The notes: generated by a model not told the origin, from the sequence alone. A stretch of DNA of 64,000 nt from an uncultured Prevotella sp. (GCA_944320355.1 CALUHC010000032.1:62001-126000); one strand, 5' to 3'. Shown: positions 26,176 to 35,401, counted from the first letter of the stretch. A program made the numbers and translations.

Positions 26176-26913
26176 CTACGGCCTCAGTGTGAAGCCGCAA
26201 ACGAAATAGGCCTTCTGAGTGTGCGGATTGGCGCTCACCGAGGCGAAGACGGGAATGTCGAACGTATCGGTCACCTTTATGTCTTTGGTCGCCTTCAGAG
26301 CCACGTTGGTCACGGCGAAGCCGTTGGTGCTGCTGTATATCGCGGAACTCTCGTACGGCACGGCGCCCACCGCAGCCAGCCAGTCGAGTCCGCCGAGGCG
26401 GAACGGAGCCGAGACCTCCACGTATGACGAGTAGGCGTGCTTGTTTTCACCCTCGTCGTTGACCTTGAAGTCGTTTCCGGCGAAGTTGGTGTACCACTGC
26501 ACAGCCACCGGACCGAAGTCGTAACCGATGTTGGCCTCGAACACATGGGCGGTGGGCAGGTCGGAGCTGGCGCTCGAATTATAGTAGAAGTAGCGCGGAT
26601 CGGCTCCCGCGTTGAACCAGTAGTCGGTCACGCCGATGTTGAATCCGCCTGTGGAATAGGCCAATGTGAGGTCGAGCTCCTTGGTGTCGTCCGAATTGAA
26701 GCCCACGCTTCCCCACGCCGAGAGCGACAAGCCTTTCCACGAAACGCCGAGAGACGGCTGCACGCTGATGTTGCCTAGGTCTTGCCCACGCCAGACATAC
26801 TGGCTCACGAAGTCGGCCGAGGCCGTTGCTTCCACTTTGTCTTGCGCTGTCACTGCTGTGGCACCGGCGACAAGCATGGCCGCCATGATGCCCAATGTTC
26901 TTAGCTTTCTCAT
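26176..26913 (-). CDS. Outer-membrane beta-barrel porin-like protein (TorF/Gcw_chp type)
   Basis: A 245-residue protein with a signal peptide (MRKLRTLGIMAAMLVAGATA, then VTAQ). The mature part is alternating beta-strands beginning ADFVSQYVWRGQDLGNISVQ, the TorF-like hallmark, and ends in an aromatic-poor strand FVCGFTLRP. It probably forms a small outer-membrane barrel. Placed between dapL and glnN and close to PII-amt, it may admit ammonium, amino acids or peptides, but that is inferred from position. It is 69 bp after dapL. Confidence 0.82.
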   Translation of the reverse strand: MRKLRTLGIMAAMLVAGATAVTAQDKVEATASADFVSQYVWRGQDLGNISVQPSLGVSWKGLSLSAWGSVGFNSDDTKELDLTLAYSTGGFNIGVTDYWFNAGADPRYFYYNSSASSDLPTAHVFEANIGYDFGPVAVQWYTNFAGNDFKVNDEGENKHAYSSYVEVSAPFRLGGLDWLAAVGAVPYESSAIYSSTNGFAVTNVALKATKDIKVTDTFDIPVFASVSANPHTQKAYFVCGFTLRP

Positions 26914-26982
26914 AATAGTCTTGTTTGATGTGTTGGTTATTTTGTGTTGTGTTGGTTGTCGGCAGTCAGCGTGCGGCCCTTC

Positions 26983-28212
26983 TCAGCCTATCCACTTGGC
27001 TATGCGGTCGAGCGCCTCCTCGCAGTCTTCGCGGTTGCCGAAGGCCGTCAGTCGCACGTAGCCCTCTCCGCTTGGGCCGAAGCCCACGCCCGGGGTGCAC
27101 ACCACGTGGGCGTTGTAGAGCATCTGCTCGAAGAACCGCCAGCTGCCTTCGCCCTCGGGAGTCTTAACCCAGAGGTACGGCGCGTCCTGCCCGCCATATA
27201 CCGTAAGGCCCAGCCTGGTGAGGGCGGAGTGCATCAGCGCGGCGTTGTCCATGTAGTAACGGATGGTCTCGCGCACCTGCTGCTTGCCCTCGGGCGAGTA
27301 GGTTGCCTCTGCGGCGCGCTGGCTGATGTAGCTCGTCCCGTTGAACTTGGTGCACTGGCGGCGGTACCACAGGTGGTTGAGCGGCACGCGCTCGCCCTCG
27401 AGCGTGGCGGCAGTGACCTCCTTGGGCACCACGGTGTAGCCGCACCTCACGCCCGTGAAGCCTGCCGTCTTGGAGTAGCTGTGGAACTCTATGGCCACCT
27501 TGCGCGCTCCCTTTATCTCGTAGATGGAGTGCGGTATGTCGGGGTTCTGGATGTAAGCCTCGTAGGCCGCGTCGTAGAATATGAGCGTGTCGTTGTGCAG
27601 GGCGTAGTTGACCCACTTGCGCAGCTCGTCCTTTGTGATGACCGTGCCGGTGGGATTGTTGGGGTAGCAGAGGTATATGATGTCCACGCGGCGGTCGGGC
27701 AGCTGCGGCACGAAGTTGTTCTGGGCCGTGCATGGCATATATATGACATTGCTCCACTTGCCGTCCTGCACCACGCCGGCGCGTCCAATCATCACGTTGG
27801 AGTCTATGTAAACGGGATAAATGGGGTCGGTCACGCCGATGCTGTTGTCCCAGCGCACCAGCTCCTGGATGTTGCCCGTGTCGCTCTTCGCGCCGTCGTT
27901 CACGAAGACCTCGCTTGGGTCGATGTGTATTCCGCGCGGCAGGAAGTCGTTCTTCACGATGGCCTCGCGCAGGAACTGGTAGCCCTGCTCGGGCCCGTAG
28001 CCGCGGAATCCGGCCTGGCTGCCCATCTCATCCACGGCCTTGTGCATGGCCTCGGTCACCGCCGGGCACAGGGGGCGCGTCACGTCGCCTATGCCGAGGC
28101 TGATGACTCCCGCGCCCGGGTGCTGCACCTTGAAGGCGTTCACTTTCTTTGAGATGTCGGCGAACAGGTAGTTGTTCGGCAATTTGAGGAAGTGTTCGTT
28201 TACTAATGCCAT
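26983..28212 (-). CDS. dapL: LL-diaminopimelate aminotransferase
   Basis: A 409-residue PLP enzyme that makes LL-diaminopimelate directly from tetrahydrodipicolinate and glutamate, by-passing the acyl-blocked steps of lysine and peptidoglycan precursor synthesis. ISLGIGDVTRPLCPAV and GSQAGFRGYGPEQGYQFLRE are DapL-specific; CYPNNPTGTV binds PLP phosphate side and the Schiff-base Lys is in SYSKTAGFTGVR. It lies 111 bp downstream of dapF, whose product uses this enzyme's product. Confidence 0.97.
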   Translation of the reverse strand: MALVNEHFLKLPNNYLFADISKKVNAFKVQHPGAGVISLGIGDVTRPLCPAVTEAMHKAVDEMGSQAGFRGYGPEQGYQFLREAIVKNDFLPRGIHIDPSEVFVNDGAKSDTGNIQELVRWDNSIGVTDPIYPVYIDSNVMIGRAGVVQDGKWSNVIYMPCTAQNNFVPQLPDRRVDIIYLCYPNNPTGTVITKDELRKWVNYALHNDTLIFYDAAYEAYIQNPDIPHSIYEIKGARKVAIEFHSYSKTAGFTGVRCGYTVVPKEVTAATLEGERVPLNHLWYRRQCTKFNGTSYISQRAAEATYSPEGKQQVRETIRYYMDNAALMHSALTRLGLTVYGGQDAPYLWVKTPEGEGSWRFFEQMLYNAHVVCTPGVGFGPSGEGYVRLTAFGNREDCEEALDRIAKWIG

Positions 28213-28323
28213 AATTTCTTGTTCCTTTCTTTTTGTTGTATGGTTGTTGAAGTTTGTTGTCTGTGGGTGAGTGTGTGGCCTGCGGCGCAGGTGTCGCAGG
28301 GTGATTAGGGGGCGCAGGTGCGC

Positions 28324-29178
28324 TCAGTCGAGCTGCACTTCGCCCTCGAAGGCGAACTCCGCCGGGCCGGTCATGTAGACGTGGCCGTCGGCCTCGCCCC
28401 ACTCTATGTCGAGCCGGCCGCCGTCCATGACCACGGCCGAGGCGCGGCCGGCGCGGCCTGTGAGCGCGGCGGCCACCGCGGTGGCACAGGCTCCGGTGCC
28501 GCAGGCCATGGTTATGCCGCTGCCCCGCTCCCAGACGCGGGTGCGGATGCTGCCGTCGGGCTCGACGCGGGCGAACTCTATGTTGCAGCGCTGGGGGAAG
28601 GCGGGGGCCACTTCGAGCTGCGAGCCACGGGCGGCCACGGCCTCTGTCGATATGTCGTCGGTGAACGTGACGAAGTGGGGGTTGCCCATCGACACGAAGG
28701 TGCCGCGGTAGCGGCCGCCGCCTGCCTCTATCCAGCCGTCTGTGAGGCTGCCGCCGGGCAGGGCGAGCTGGCTCTCGTCGGCAAGCACGGGGGCGAGCAT
28801 ATCGACCGTGACGCTGCCCACGGTGTTGCCCTCGGCCAGGTGCAGGCGCAGCGTCTTCACGCCCGAGAGCGTGAGCAGGCGGATGACTGTGCGGTCGGTG
28901 ATGCCCTTCTCGTAGAGGTACTTGCCGATGCAGCGCGAGGCGTTGCCGCACATCATGGCCTCCGAGCCGTCGGCGTTGAAGATGCGCATGGTGAAGTCGG
29001 CCTCGGGCACGCCCGAGCGGCCTATGAGCACCAGCCCGTCGGAGCCTATGCCCCGGTGGCGGTCGCTCCAGCGGCGGGCGGCCTCCGCGGGGTCGGGGAT
29101 GGTGTTGTAGAGCGTGTCAACGTATATGTAGTCGTTGCCCGCGCCGTGCATCTTTGTGAACTTTACGATCCGTGCCAT
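28324..29178 (-). CDS. dapF: Diaminopimelate epimerase
   Basis: A 284-residue epimerase that turns LL- into meso-diaminopimelate. [13 protein letters not shown] begins the fold; the two catalytic cysteines are in MCGNASRC and ACGTGACA, and RGIGSDGL and [10 protein letters not shown] complete the substrate pocket. It heads the minus-strand run dapF-dapL-porin-glnN. The start fits the family N-terminus; a TAACTTTG -7 box lies about 135 bp upstream and a GC hairpin stands in the leader. Confidence 0.96.
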   Translation of the reverse strand: MARIVKFTKMHGAGNDYIYVDTLYNTIPDPAEAARRWSDRHRGIGSDGLVLIGRSGVPEADFTMRIFNADGSEAMMCGNASRCIGKYLYEKGITDRTVIRLLTLSGVKTLRLHLAEGNTVGSVTVDMLAPVLADESQLALPGGSLTDGWIEAGGGRYRGTFVSMGNPHFVTFTDDISTEAVAARGSQLEVAPAFPQRCNIEFARVEPDGSIRTRVWERGSGITMACGTGACATAVAAALTGRAGRASAVVMDGGRLDIEWGEADGHVYMTGPAEFAFEGEVQLD

Positions 29179-29263
29179 AATCTCTTGCCTTGATATGTTT
29201 GTCCTACTTTACGTTTCCGGCCTCTTACACCTTTATTATATGCGACCCTGACTGCCAAAAGCG

Positions 29264-29320
29264 CCGGAGGCTATGGCCTCCGGAGAGCCGCGGGGTGTGA
29301 CCTTTCACGGTGCAAAGTTA
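29264..29320 (-). promoter_or_regulatory. -7 box and leader hairpin of the dapF operon
   Basis: TAACTTTG at 29313-29320 (minus) is the only -7 match; no spaced TTTG. Downstream in the leader an 8-bp perfect stem CCGGAGGC/GCCTCCGG (29264-29271, 29276-29283) with a 4-base loop is followed on the minus strand by CGCTTTTGG. It could act as an attenuator, but a proper T-tract is missing. The gap 29179-29591 otherwise holds the divergent PII promoter. Confidence 0.45.
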
Positions 29321-29496
29321 CTATGTTGTGAAGCAAAACGGATGTAAAAGATGACGTTTTTTATCAACTTTTGTAAACAAAATTACAAAGCGAAAGCAGC
29401 AAAGCTCGCTCGCATTGCAAATTGAAAGCAAACAAACAGCAAGGCAGCATATATGTAAGCAAACAGCGATTTATGTTTTCTTTTTGCCATGTTTTT

Positions 29497-29528
29497 ATTG
29501 TATTTACTGACATTTTGATGTAATTTTG
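29497..29528 (+). promoter_or_regulatory. Promoter of the PII-amt operon
   Basis: ATTG (29497-29500), 20 bp, then TAATTTTG (29521-29528). The -33 has one mismatch to TTTG. It is 63 bp before the PII start codon and diverges from the dapF promoter. Confidence 0.6.
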
Positions 29529-29591
29529 CAGCGAAAACATTGCAAAAAGCAATTCAAAACAGGTATTAACTAAAAAAGAAGAGAGGTAAAC

Positions 29592-29948
29592 ATGAGAAAG
29601 ATTGAGGCTGTAATACGCAAGTCCAAGTTCGAGGACGTGAAGGCCGCCCTGCTTGCCGCCGACATAGAGTGGATGTCGTACTACGATGTCCGCGGCGTGG
29701 GCAAGTCGCGGCAGGAGCGCATCTATCGCGGAGTGGCCTACGACACAAGCTCCATCGAGCGCACGATGGTGTCGCTCGTGGTGAGAGACAAGAACGTGGA
29801 CAAGGCCGTGCGAGCCATACTCGGCGCGGCGCAGACAGGGGAGATAGGCGACGGGCGCATATTCGTCATACCGATAGAGGACGCCGTGCGCATACGCACG
29901 GGCGAGCACGGAGACATAGCCTTGTATAACGCCGAGCAGGAACAATAG
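29592..29948 (+). CDS. glnK: PII nitrogen-regulatory protein
   Basis: A 118-residue PII protein. It begins MRKIEAVIRKSKFEDVKAAL and has the T-loop region VRGVGKSRQERIYRG with a conserved Tyr in IYRG, then GDGRIFVIPIEDAVRIRTGE, the ATP-binding B- and C-loop block. PII trimers bind ATP/ADP and 2-oxoglutarate and plug the Amt channel. The T-loop is altered in length relative to E. coli GlnB, so uridylylation at the classical Tyr51 is not assured. It precedes amt by 336 bp, with array E between them. Confidence 0.95.
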   Translation: MRKIEAVIRKSKFEDVKAALLAADIEWMSYYDVRGVGKSRQERIYRGVAYDTSSIERTMVSLVVRDKNVDKAVRAILGAAQTGEIGDGRIFVIPIEDAVRIRTGEHGDIALYNAEQEQ

Positions 29949-30106
29949 GCCGGAACGAAACACGACCGACCACAAAACCAACACAAAACCAACCAACACA
30001 AACAACAGACCCTGCCGCCAACGCCACCCGGCAAGACGCCACAGAGGCCACCCCAGGGCACAGACCGCAAGGAGGCGCGCAACAAACTGACTGTCAGGGC
30101 GTTGCA

Positions 30107-30185
30107 AAACGGCACGTTTCGCCCTCCGAAACGGCACGTTTGGCCGCCTGAAACGGCTCGTTTCGGAAGCCAAAACGGCACGTTT
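30107..30185. repeat. 22-bp-period palindrome array E (4 perfect units) inside the PII-amt operon
   Basis: Units at 30107, 30129, 30151 and 30173 read AAACGGCACGTTT, the same, AAACGGCTCGTTT, and the first again. The array is in the 336-bp spacer between PII and amt; if both genes are on one mRNA it would be transcribed and could fold into a row of 8-bp hairpins with triplet loops. The rest of the spacer is C- and A-rich, with no gene and no clear promoter. Confidence 0.92.
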
Positions 30186-30284
30186 GGCAAAGCAGCCCGG
30201 CAACAAGCCCGGCGGAGCCACTGCCGAAAGGCAGGAACAGGAGGCCGCAACGGCAGGAAAAGACGACAAAAAACAAAGACTGTT

Positions 30285-31640
30285 ATGAAAAAGCTGATCA
30301 AGAAATACCTGACAACAGGCCGCGCGCTGGCAGCCGCGGCCATGTCGCTAACACCCGCGCTCGGCGCAGCCGCACAGGAGACCGCCGGCGCGCCCGCGCT
30401 CGACACGGGCAACACCGCGTGGATGATTGTGGCCACCATACTGGTGCTGCTGATGAGCATACCGGGCATAGCCCTCTTCTACGGCGGCCTGGTGAGGCAG
30501 AAGAACATGCTGAGCGTCATCATGCAGACGCTCTTCATAGTGGGCGTGGTGAGCATACTGTGGGTGGCCTTCGGCTACTCGTGGGCCTTCGGGACGGGCT
30601 TCCAGGACAGCGGCAACCCGCTGTGGGCCATAATAGGTGGCTTTGACAAGGCCTTCCTCTGCGGCATCACCACATCGACAATCTCAGCCACGGGCATACC
30701 AGAGCTGACCTTCGTCATGTTCCAGTGCATGTTCGCGCTGATAACACCCGCGCTCATCCTCGGCGCGTTCGCCGAGCGCATCAGGTTCCGCGGCTACGTG
30801 GTGTTCATCGTGCTGTGGGTCATCCTGGCCTACTTCCCCATGGCCCACTGGGTGTGGGGCGGCGGATTCCTGCAGGAGATGGGAGCCATCGACTTTGCCG
30901 GAGGCACCGTGGTGCACATCAACGCCGGCATATCGGCCTTCGTCATGGCGCTCTTGATAGGCAAGCGCGAGGACTACCGCCTGGGGCACCCCATCCTGCC
31001 ACACAACATCACGTTCGTTTTCATGGGCACGTCGTTCCTCTGGCTGGGCTGGTTCGGCTTCAACGCCGGCAGCGGACTGGCCGCCGACGGGCTGGCTGCC
31101 AACGCCTTCCTGGTGACCCACGTGGCCACGGCCATGGCCGCAGTGACGTGGATGGCGCTCGACGGAGCGATAAACAAGAAGTTCACCACCGTGGGAGCAT
31201 GCACCGGAGCCGTGGCCGGACTGGTGGCCATAACGCCCGCCGCCGGCTCGGTGGGCCTGCTCGGAGCCTTTGCCATAGGCATCATCACGCCGATAGTGTG
31301 CTTCTTCATGGTGGCCGTAGTCAAGCCCAAGTTCAAGTATGACGACGCTCTCGACGCCTTCGGCGTGCATGGCATAGGCGGCATCGTGGGCTCAATACTC
31401 ACCGGAGTGTTCGCCACGCAGGCCGTGACAGGCGAAGGCGGCGTAGAGGGCGCGCTCTACGGCGACTGGCACCAGCTGTGGGTGCAGGTCGTGGCCACGG
31501 TCTTCACGGTGGTGTTCAGCGCGGTGCTCACCTTCGTCCTCTACAAGATTGTTGACGCCCTCGTAGGCATCCGCGCCGACAAGCGCGTCGAGGAAGAGGG
31601 CCTCGACGTCTACGAGCACGGCGAGTCATGCTATAACTGA
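30285..31640 (+). CDS. amt: Ammonium transporter
   Basis: A 451-residue Amt protein with a cleavable signal peptide (MKKLIKKYLTTGRALAAAAM) and eleven hydrophobic helices. The twin-His pore pair is present: His in GTVVHINAGISA and His in DAFGVHGIGGIVGS; the outer gate and family signature DFAGGTVVHI is intact. The C-terminus after the last helix (about 25 residues) ends YEHGESCYN. It imports ammonium and is probably gated by the PII protein encoded just upstream. The reading frame extends upstream through array E but those codons are an artefact. Confidence 0.96.
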   Translation: MKKLIKKYLTTGRALAAAAMSLTPALGAAAQETAGAPALDTGNTAWMIVATILVLLMSIPGIALFYGGLVRQKNMLSVIMQTLFIVGVVSILWVAFGYSWAFGTGFQDSGNPLWAIIGGFDKAFLCGITTSTISATGIPELTFVMFQCMFALITPALILGAFAERIRFRGYVVFIVLWVILAYFPMAHWVWGGGFLQEMGAIDFAGGTVVHINAGISAFVMALLIGKREDYRLGHPILPHNITFVFMGTSFLWLGWFGFNAGSGLAADGLAANAFLVTHVATAMAAVTWMALDGAINKKFTTVGACTGAVAGLVAITPAAGSVGLLGAFAIGIITPIVCFFMVAVVKPKFKYDDALDAFGVHGIGGIVGSILTGVFATQAVTGEGGVEGALYGDWHQLWVQVVATVFTVVFSAVLTFVLYKIVDALVGIRADKRVEEEGLDVYEHGESCYN

Positions 31641-31664
31641 TTATCTTATGTACGGTAGTTGACC

Positions 31665-31960
31665 GGAGTCAGGCGCTTCGCGCCGGAGTTAGCGGGAGTT
31701 AACGGACAATAGCTTTGCCTCTGAGCACAGCCCTTGTCCGCCGACTCCCGCATCCGGCGGGAAGGCTTTCTCCGCTAACGCCCCACCCCCCCGCCGAACA
31801 ACCACCAAACCACTGTCCGCTGACAACGGCGACCAAGAGGGAGACAACTCCCGGTAATTACGTTCAAACCCAAAAAAGAAACAAACCAGATGCGAAGCTA
31901 TCGTCCGATAACTCCCGCGACCGATAAGGAGCTAACTCCCGATAACTCCATTTAACTCCT
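31665..31960. repeat. GGAGTTA-type mosaic element (site 4)
   Basis: The left arm starts GGAGTC-AGGCGCTTCGCGCC-GGAGTTAGCGGGAGTTA then ACGGACAATAG; the right part ends in an inverse run, GTCCGATAACTCCCG through TTTAACTCCT, with a different insert (GACCGATAAGGAG). An additional inverse segment lies at 31730-31790. The element fills the amt-asnB gap (31641-31973); no gene or promoter is visible there. Confidence 0.75.
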
Positions 31961-31973
31961 AAATAAAAAAACT

Positions 31974-33650
31974 ATGTGCGGAATCGTTTCAATATTCAAC
32001 ATCACCGAACAGACTGCCGAACTGCGGCAGAAAGCCCTGCTGATGAGCAGGAAAATACGCCACCGCGGCCCCGACTGGAGCGGCATATACTGCGGAGGCT
32101 CTGCAATAATGGCCCACGAAAGGCTCTCGATAGTTGACCCCGAGTCGGGACGGCAACCGCTGTTCAGCCCCGACAAGAAGCAGGTGCTGGCCGTCAACGG
32201 CGAGATATACAACCACCGCGAGCTGCGCCAACGCTACGCCGGGCAGTACGACTTCCAGACCGGGAGCGACTGCGAGGTGATCCTCGCCCTCTATCGCGAC
32301 AAGGGCATCCACTTCCTCGAAGACCTCAACGGCATCTTCGCCTTCGCCCTCTACGACGCCGAGCGCGACGAGTTCCTCATCGCCCGCGACCCGATAGGCG
32401 TCATTCCGCTCTACATCGGCCGCGACAGCGACGGCCGCATCTACGTGGCCTCAGAGCTGAAGGCACTCGAAGGGCAGTGCGAGAGCTACGAGCCATTCCT
32501 CCCCGGACACTACTACCACAGCCGCGAAGGCAAGATGCAACGCTACTACCGCCGCGACTGGATGGACTACGACGCGGTGAAAGACAACACGGCCGACCCA
32601 GCCGACGTGCGCCGAGCGCTCGAAGCCGCCGTGCGCCGCCAGCTCATGAGCGACGTGCCCTACGGCGTGCTGCTCTCGGGCGGGCTCGACTCGTCCATCG
32701 TCAGCGCCGTGGCACGCAAGTACTCCGGCCGCCGCGTGGAGAGCGAAGGCACCGACGAGGCCTGGTGGCCGCGACTACACTCGTTCGCGGTGGGCCTCAA
32801 GGGCGCCCCCGACCTGGCCAAGGCACGGCTCGTGGCCGACCACATCGGCACCGTGCACCACGAAATCAACTATACCATACAGGAAGGACTCGACGCCATC
32901 AGCGACGTGATCTACTTCACCGAGACCTACGACGTGACCACCGTCCGCGCCTCAACGCCCATGTACCTGCTGGCCCGCGTCATCAAGTCGATGGGCATCA
33001 AGATGGTGCTCTCGGGCGAAGGGGCCGACGAGATATTCGGCGGCTACCTATACTTCCACAAGGCACCCGACGCAAGGGCGTTCCACGAAGAGACCCTGCG
33101 CAAGCTCTCCAAGCTCCACCTCTACGACTGCCTGCGCGCCAACAAGAGCCTCGCGGCCTGGGGAGTGGAGGGGCGCGTGCCCTTCCTCGACAAGGAATTC
33201 CTCGACGTGGCCATGCGCCTGAACCCCGAAGCGAAGATGTGCCCGGGCCAGACGATTGAGAAGAAGATACTGCGCGAGGCCTTCGCCGACATGCTGCCCG
33301 CCGAAGTGGCGTGGCGGCAGAAGGAACAGTTCAGCGACGGCGTGGGATACTCATGGATAGACACGCTGAAGCGGATAACCACCGACATGGTGAGCGACGC
33401 CCAGATGGCCGCAGCCGCCGAGCGATTCCCCATCAACCCGCCCCGCAACAAGGAGGAATACTACTACCGCTCCATCTTCGCCGAGCACTTCCCGAGCGAC
33501 TCCGCCGCCCGCTCCGTGCCCTCCGTGCCCAGCGTCGCCTGCAGCACCGCCGAGGCACTGGCATGGGATGCCTCCTTCGCCGGCCGCAACGACCCCAGCG
33601 GCCGCGCCGTCAGCGGAGTGCACGAGCAGGGGTACGGCACAGAGCTGTAG
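31974..33650 (+). CDS. asnB: Asparagine synthetase B (glutamine-hydrolysing)
   Basis: A 558-residue two-domain enzyme. The N-terminal glutaminase starts with Met-Cys2 (the nucleophile) and has RHRGPDWSG and AVNGEIYNHRELR; the synthetase has YGVLLSGGLDSSIVSAVA (PPi loop) and SGEGADEIFGGYLYFHKAP. It makes asparagine from aspartate, ATP and glutamine, so it consumes the glutamine made by GlnN. The C-terminal 40 residues (Ser/Pro/Ala-rich, SVPSVPSVACSTAE) match the usual tail of the family. It ends 2 bp before the xerD stop on the opposite strand. Confidence 0.96.
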   Translation: MCGIVSIFNITEQTAELRQKALLMSRKIRHRGPDWSGIYCGGSAIMAHERLSIVDPESGRQPLFSPDKKQVLAVNGEIYNHRELRQRYAGQYDFQTGSDCEVILALYRDKGIHFLEDLNGIFAFALYDAERDEFLIARDPIGVIPLYIGRDSDGRIYVASELKALEGQCESYEPFLPGHYYHSREGKMQRYYRRDWMDYDAVKDNTADPADVRRALEAAVRRQLMSDVPYGVLLSGGLDSSIVSAVARKYSGRRVESEGTDEAWWPRLHSFAVGLKGAPDLAKARLVADHIGTVHHEINYTIQEGLDAISDVIYFTETYDVTTVRASTPMYLLARVIKSMGIKMVLSGEGADEIFGGYLYFHKAPDARAFHEETLRKLSKLHLYDCLRANKSLAAWGVEGRVPFLDKEFLDVAMRLNPEAKMCPGQTIEKKILREAFADMLPAEVAWRQKEQFSDGVGYSWIDTLKRITTDMVSDAQMAAAAERFPINPPRNKEEYYYRSIFAEHFPSDSAARSVPSVPSVACSTAEALAWDASFAGRNDPSGRAVSGVHEQGYGTEL

Positions 33651-33652
33651 GC

Positions 33653-34588
33653 CTAATCGGCCGCCCCACCATCCCCGCGCGGCAGGTTGCGCGGATGGTG
33701 TTCGAGCACCTCGCGGCGCAGGGTGTTGTCGTCGAGGTGGGTGTATATCTCGGTGGTGGCTATGCGCTCGTGGCCGAGCAGGGTCTGGATGACGCGCAGG
33801 TCGGCGCCGCCGTTGAGCAGTGCTGTGGCGAAGGAGTGGCGCAGTGTGTGCGGGCTGATGGTCTTGGCGATGCCGGCGGCCAGGGCCTGCCGCTTTATCA
33901 TGATGAGAACCATGGTGCGTGTGAGGTGGTGTCCGCGGCGGTTGAGGAACACGTAGTCCTCCTCGCCGCGCTGGATGTTGAGATGGGAGCGGTCGTAGAA
34001 CCAGTTGCCAAGCTCGCGGACGGCGCGCTCCGAGATTGGCACGAGGCGCTCCTTGGAGCCCTTGCCCGTGACGCGGACGTAGCGTTCGGGCAGGAAGAGG
34101 TCGGAGAGACGGAGACCCACCAGCTCGCTGACGCGCAGGCCGCAGGAGAAGAGCACCTCGATGATGGCGCGGTTGCGGTGGCCCTCGGGCTTGGACAGGT
34201 CGATGGAGTCTTCGAGGCGGTCTACCTCCTCGGGCGTGAGCACCTCGGGCAGGTGCTCGCCTGTCTGCGGCGAGGTGATGTTCTCAGTGGGGTCGTCGGC
34301 ACGGTAGCCGTCGGTGACGAGGTATCTGAAGAAGGAGCGCAGGCTGCTGAGCACGCGGCACTGCGAGACGGTGCCCATGCCCGCGTCTCGAAGCCCGGCG
34401 AGGAAGGCGTGCAAGTCGTCCGCGCCTACGGTGACGACGCTGCCGCCCGCGGGGCGCAGGTGGTCGAGCAGCTTGCCCACATCGCGCCCGTAGGCCTCGA
34501 TTGTGTTGGCCGAACAGTTGCGCTCCAGCTTCAGGTAGCGCATATAGCCGCGCATCAAGTCGGCTTCGGAGTTTGTCCCATGCTTCAT
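33653..34588 (-). CDS. xerD: Tyrosine recombinase XerD
   Basis: A 311-residue site-specific recombinase with a SAM-like N-domain (YMRYLKLERNCSANTIEAY) and a catalytic domain carrying Arg in SCGLRVSEL, Lys in TGKGSKERLVP, HTLRHSFAT (His/Arg), LGHERI (His) and Tyr in TEIYTH. It resolves chromosome dimers at dif with XerC. Length and motifs fit XerD rather than a mobile-element integrase; there is no adjacent attachment site. The convergent neighbour asnB ends 2 bp away. It shares an inverted-repeat promoter region with aroQ. Confidence 0.92.
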   Translation of the reverse strand: MKHGTNSEADLMRGYMRYLKLERNCSANTIEAYGRDVGKLLDHLRPAGGSVVTVGADDLHAFLAGLRDAGMGTVSQCRVLSSLRSFFRYLVTDGYRADDPTENITSPQTGEHLPEVLTPEEVDRLEDSIDLSKPEGHRNRAIIEVLFSCGLRVSELVGLRLSDLFLPERYVRVTGKGSKERLVPISERAVRELGNWFYDRSHLNIQRGEEDYVFLNRRGHHLTRTMVLIMIKRQALAAGIAKTISPHTLRHSFATALLNGGADLRVIQTLLGHERIATTEIYTHLDDNTLRREVLEHHPRNLPRGDGGAAD

Positions 34589-34639
34589 CTGCGGTGCATA
34601 TTTTTAAGAATAAACGGGGCCGTGCGGCCACGTTGTCGG

Positions 34640-34741
34640 ATATTTTTGTTACCTTTGCCCTGCGGCAGGCAGTGCCGCGCGCCCGGAGGCGCCGCCCGGC
34701 GGCGCGCATGGCGGCAGGCAGTGCAAAGGTAACAAAAATAT
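34640..34741. promoter_or_regulatory. Facing xerD and aroQ promoter boxes in a 19-bp inverted repeat
   Basis: ATATTTTTGTTACCTTTGC (34640-34658) and its exact complement (34723-34741) flank a GC-rich 64-bp centre. Each arm holds a TACCTTTG -7 box, one for each strand (34650-34657 plus; 34724-34731 minus). They read towards each other, so the first 50 or so nt of the two transcripts would overlap. No -33 TTTG is found at the usual spacing for either. Confidence 0.6.
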
Positions 34742-34748
34742 GCGAAAA

Positions 34749-35171
34749 ATGAAAATACAAATCATCAACGGCCCGAACCTCAACCTGCTGGGCAGGCGCG
34801 AGCCAGGCATATACGGCGACAGCTCGTTCGAGAGCTACCTGCCGAAGCTGCGCGCGGCTTATCCCGAGGCGCAGATAGACTACTACCAGAGCAACATCGA
34901 GGGCGAGCTGATAGACAAGATGCAGGAGGTGGGATTCACGTACGACGGCATAGTGCTCAACGCGGGGGCCTACACGCACACAAGCATAGCCCTGCAGGAC
35001 TGCATACGCTCGCTCAGGTGCCCGGTGATAGAGGTGCACATATCGAACGTGCACAAGCGCGAGGAGTTCCGCCACCACTCATACATATCGTGCGCGTGCG
35101 CGGGAGTGATATGCGGATTGGGGCTCGACTCCTACCGGCTGGCCACGGACTTCCTGATACACAACGCATGA
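34749..35171 (+). CDS. aroQ: 3-Dehydroquinate dehydratase type II
   Basis: A 140-residue type II dehydroquinase of the shikimate pathway. MKIQIINGPNLNLLGRREPG starts the flavodoxin-like fold; GIYG gives the catalytic Tyr, NAGAYTHTS the conserved loop, and EVHISNVHKREEFRHHS the catalytic-His segment. An ATG nine bases upstream (34740) is also in frame, but it lies in the inverted repeat and MKIQII is the normal start. No aro gene adjoins it. Confidence 0.95.
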   Translation: MKIQIINGPNLNLLGRREPGIYGDSSFESYLPKLRAAYPEAQIDYYQSNIEGELIDKMQEVGFTYDGIVLNAGAYTHTSIALQDCIRSLRCPVIEVHISNVHKREEFRHHSYISCACAGVICGLGLDSYRLATDFLIHNA

Positions 35172-35401
35172 TGCGCAATGCATGACGGGCGCTGCCAAAA
35201 GCGAAAAGGTCTGAAGGGCGGAAAGGCGCAAGCCCCCGCACACCGTCCCCGCGGGCGAGGCTGCCGGACGGGCAGACGCCACGGCGCCACCACCTGCCCA
35301 CACCCAGGGAGCCGCCTCACGATCTCCTGCCTCCGACACCATGCCTCCTTGGCTGCTTGCAAATATGCAACTAAAAACGGGCAGGCGGGGGTCGTATTTG
35401 C

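Noticed and set aside
33653..34588. Integrase of a mobile element
   Set aside because: The recombinase matches housekeeping XerD in length and motifs and is between core genes, without attachment repeats.
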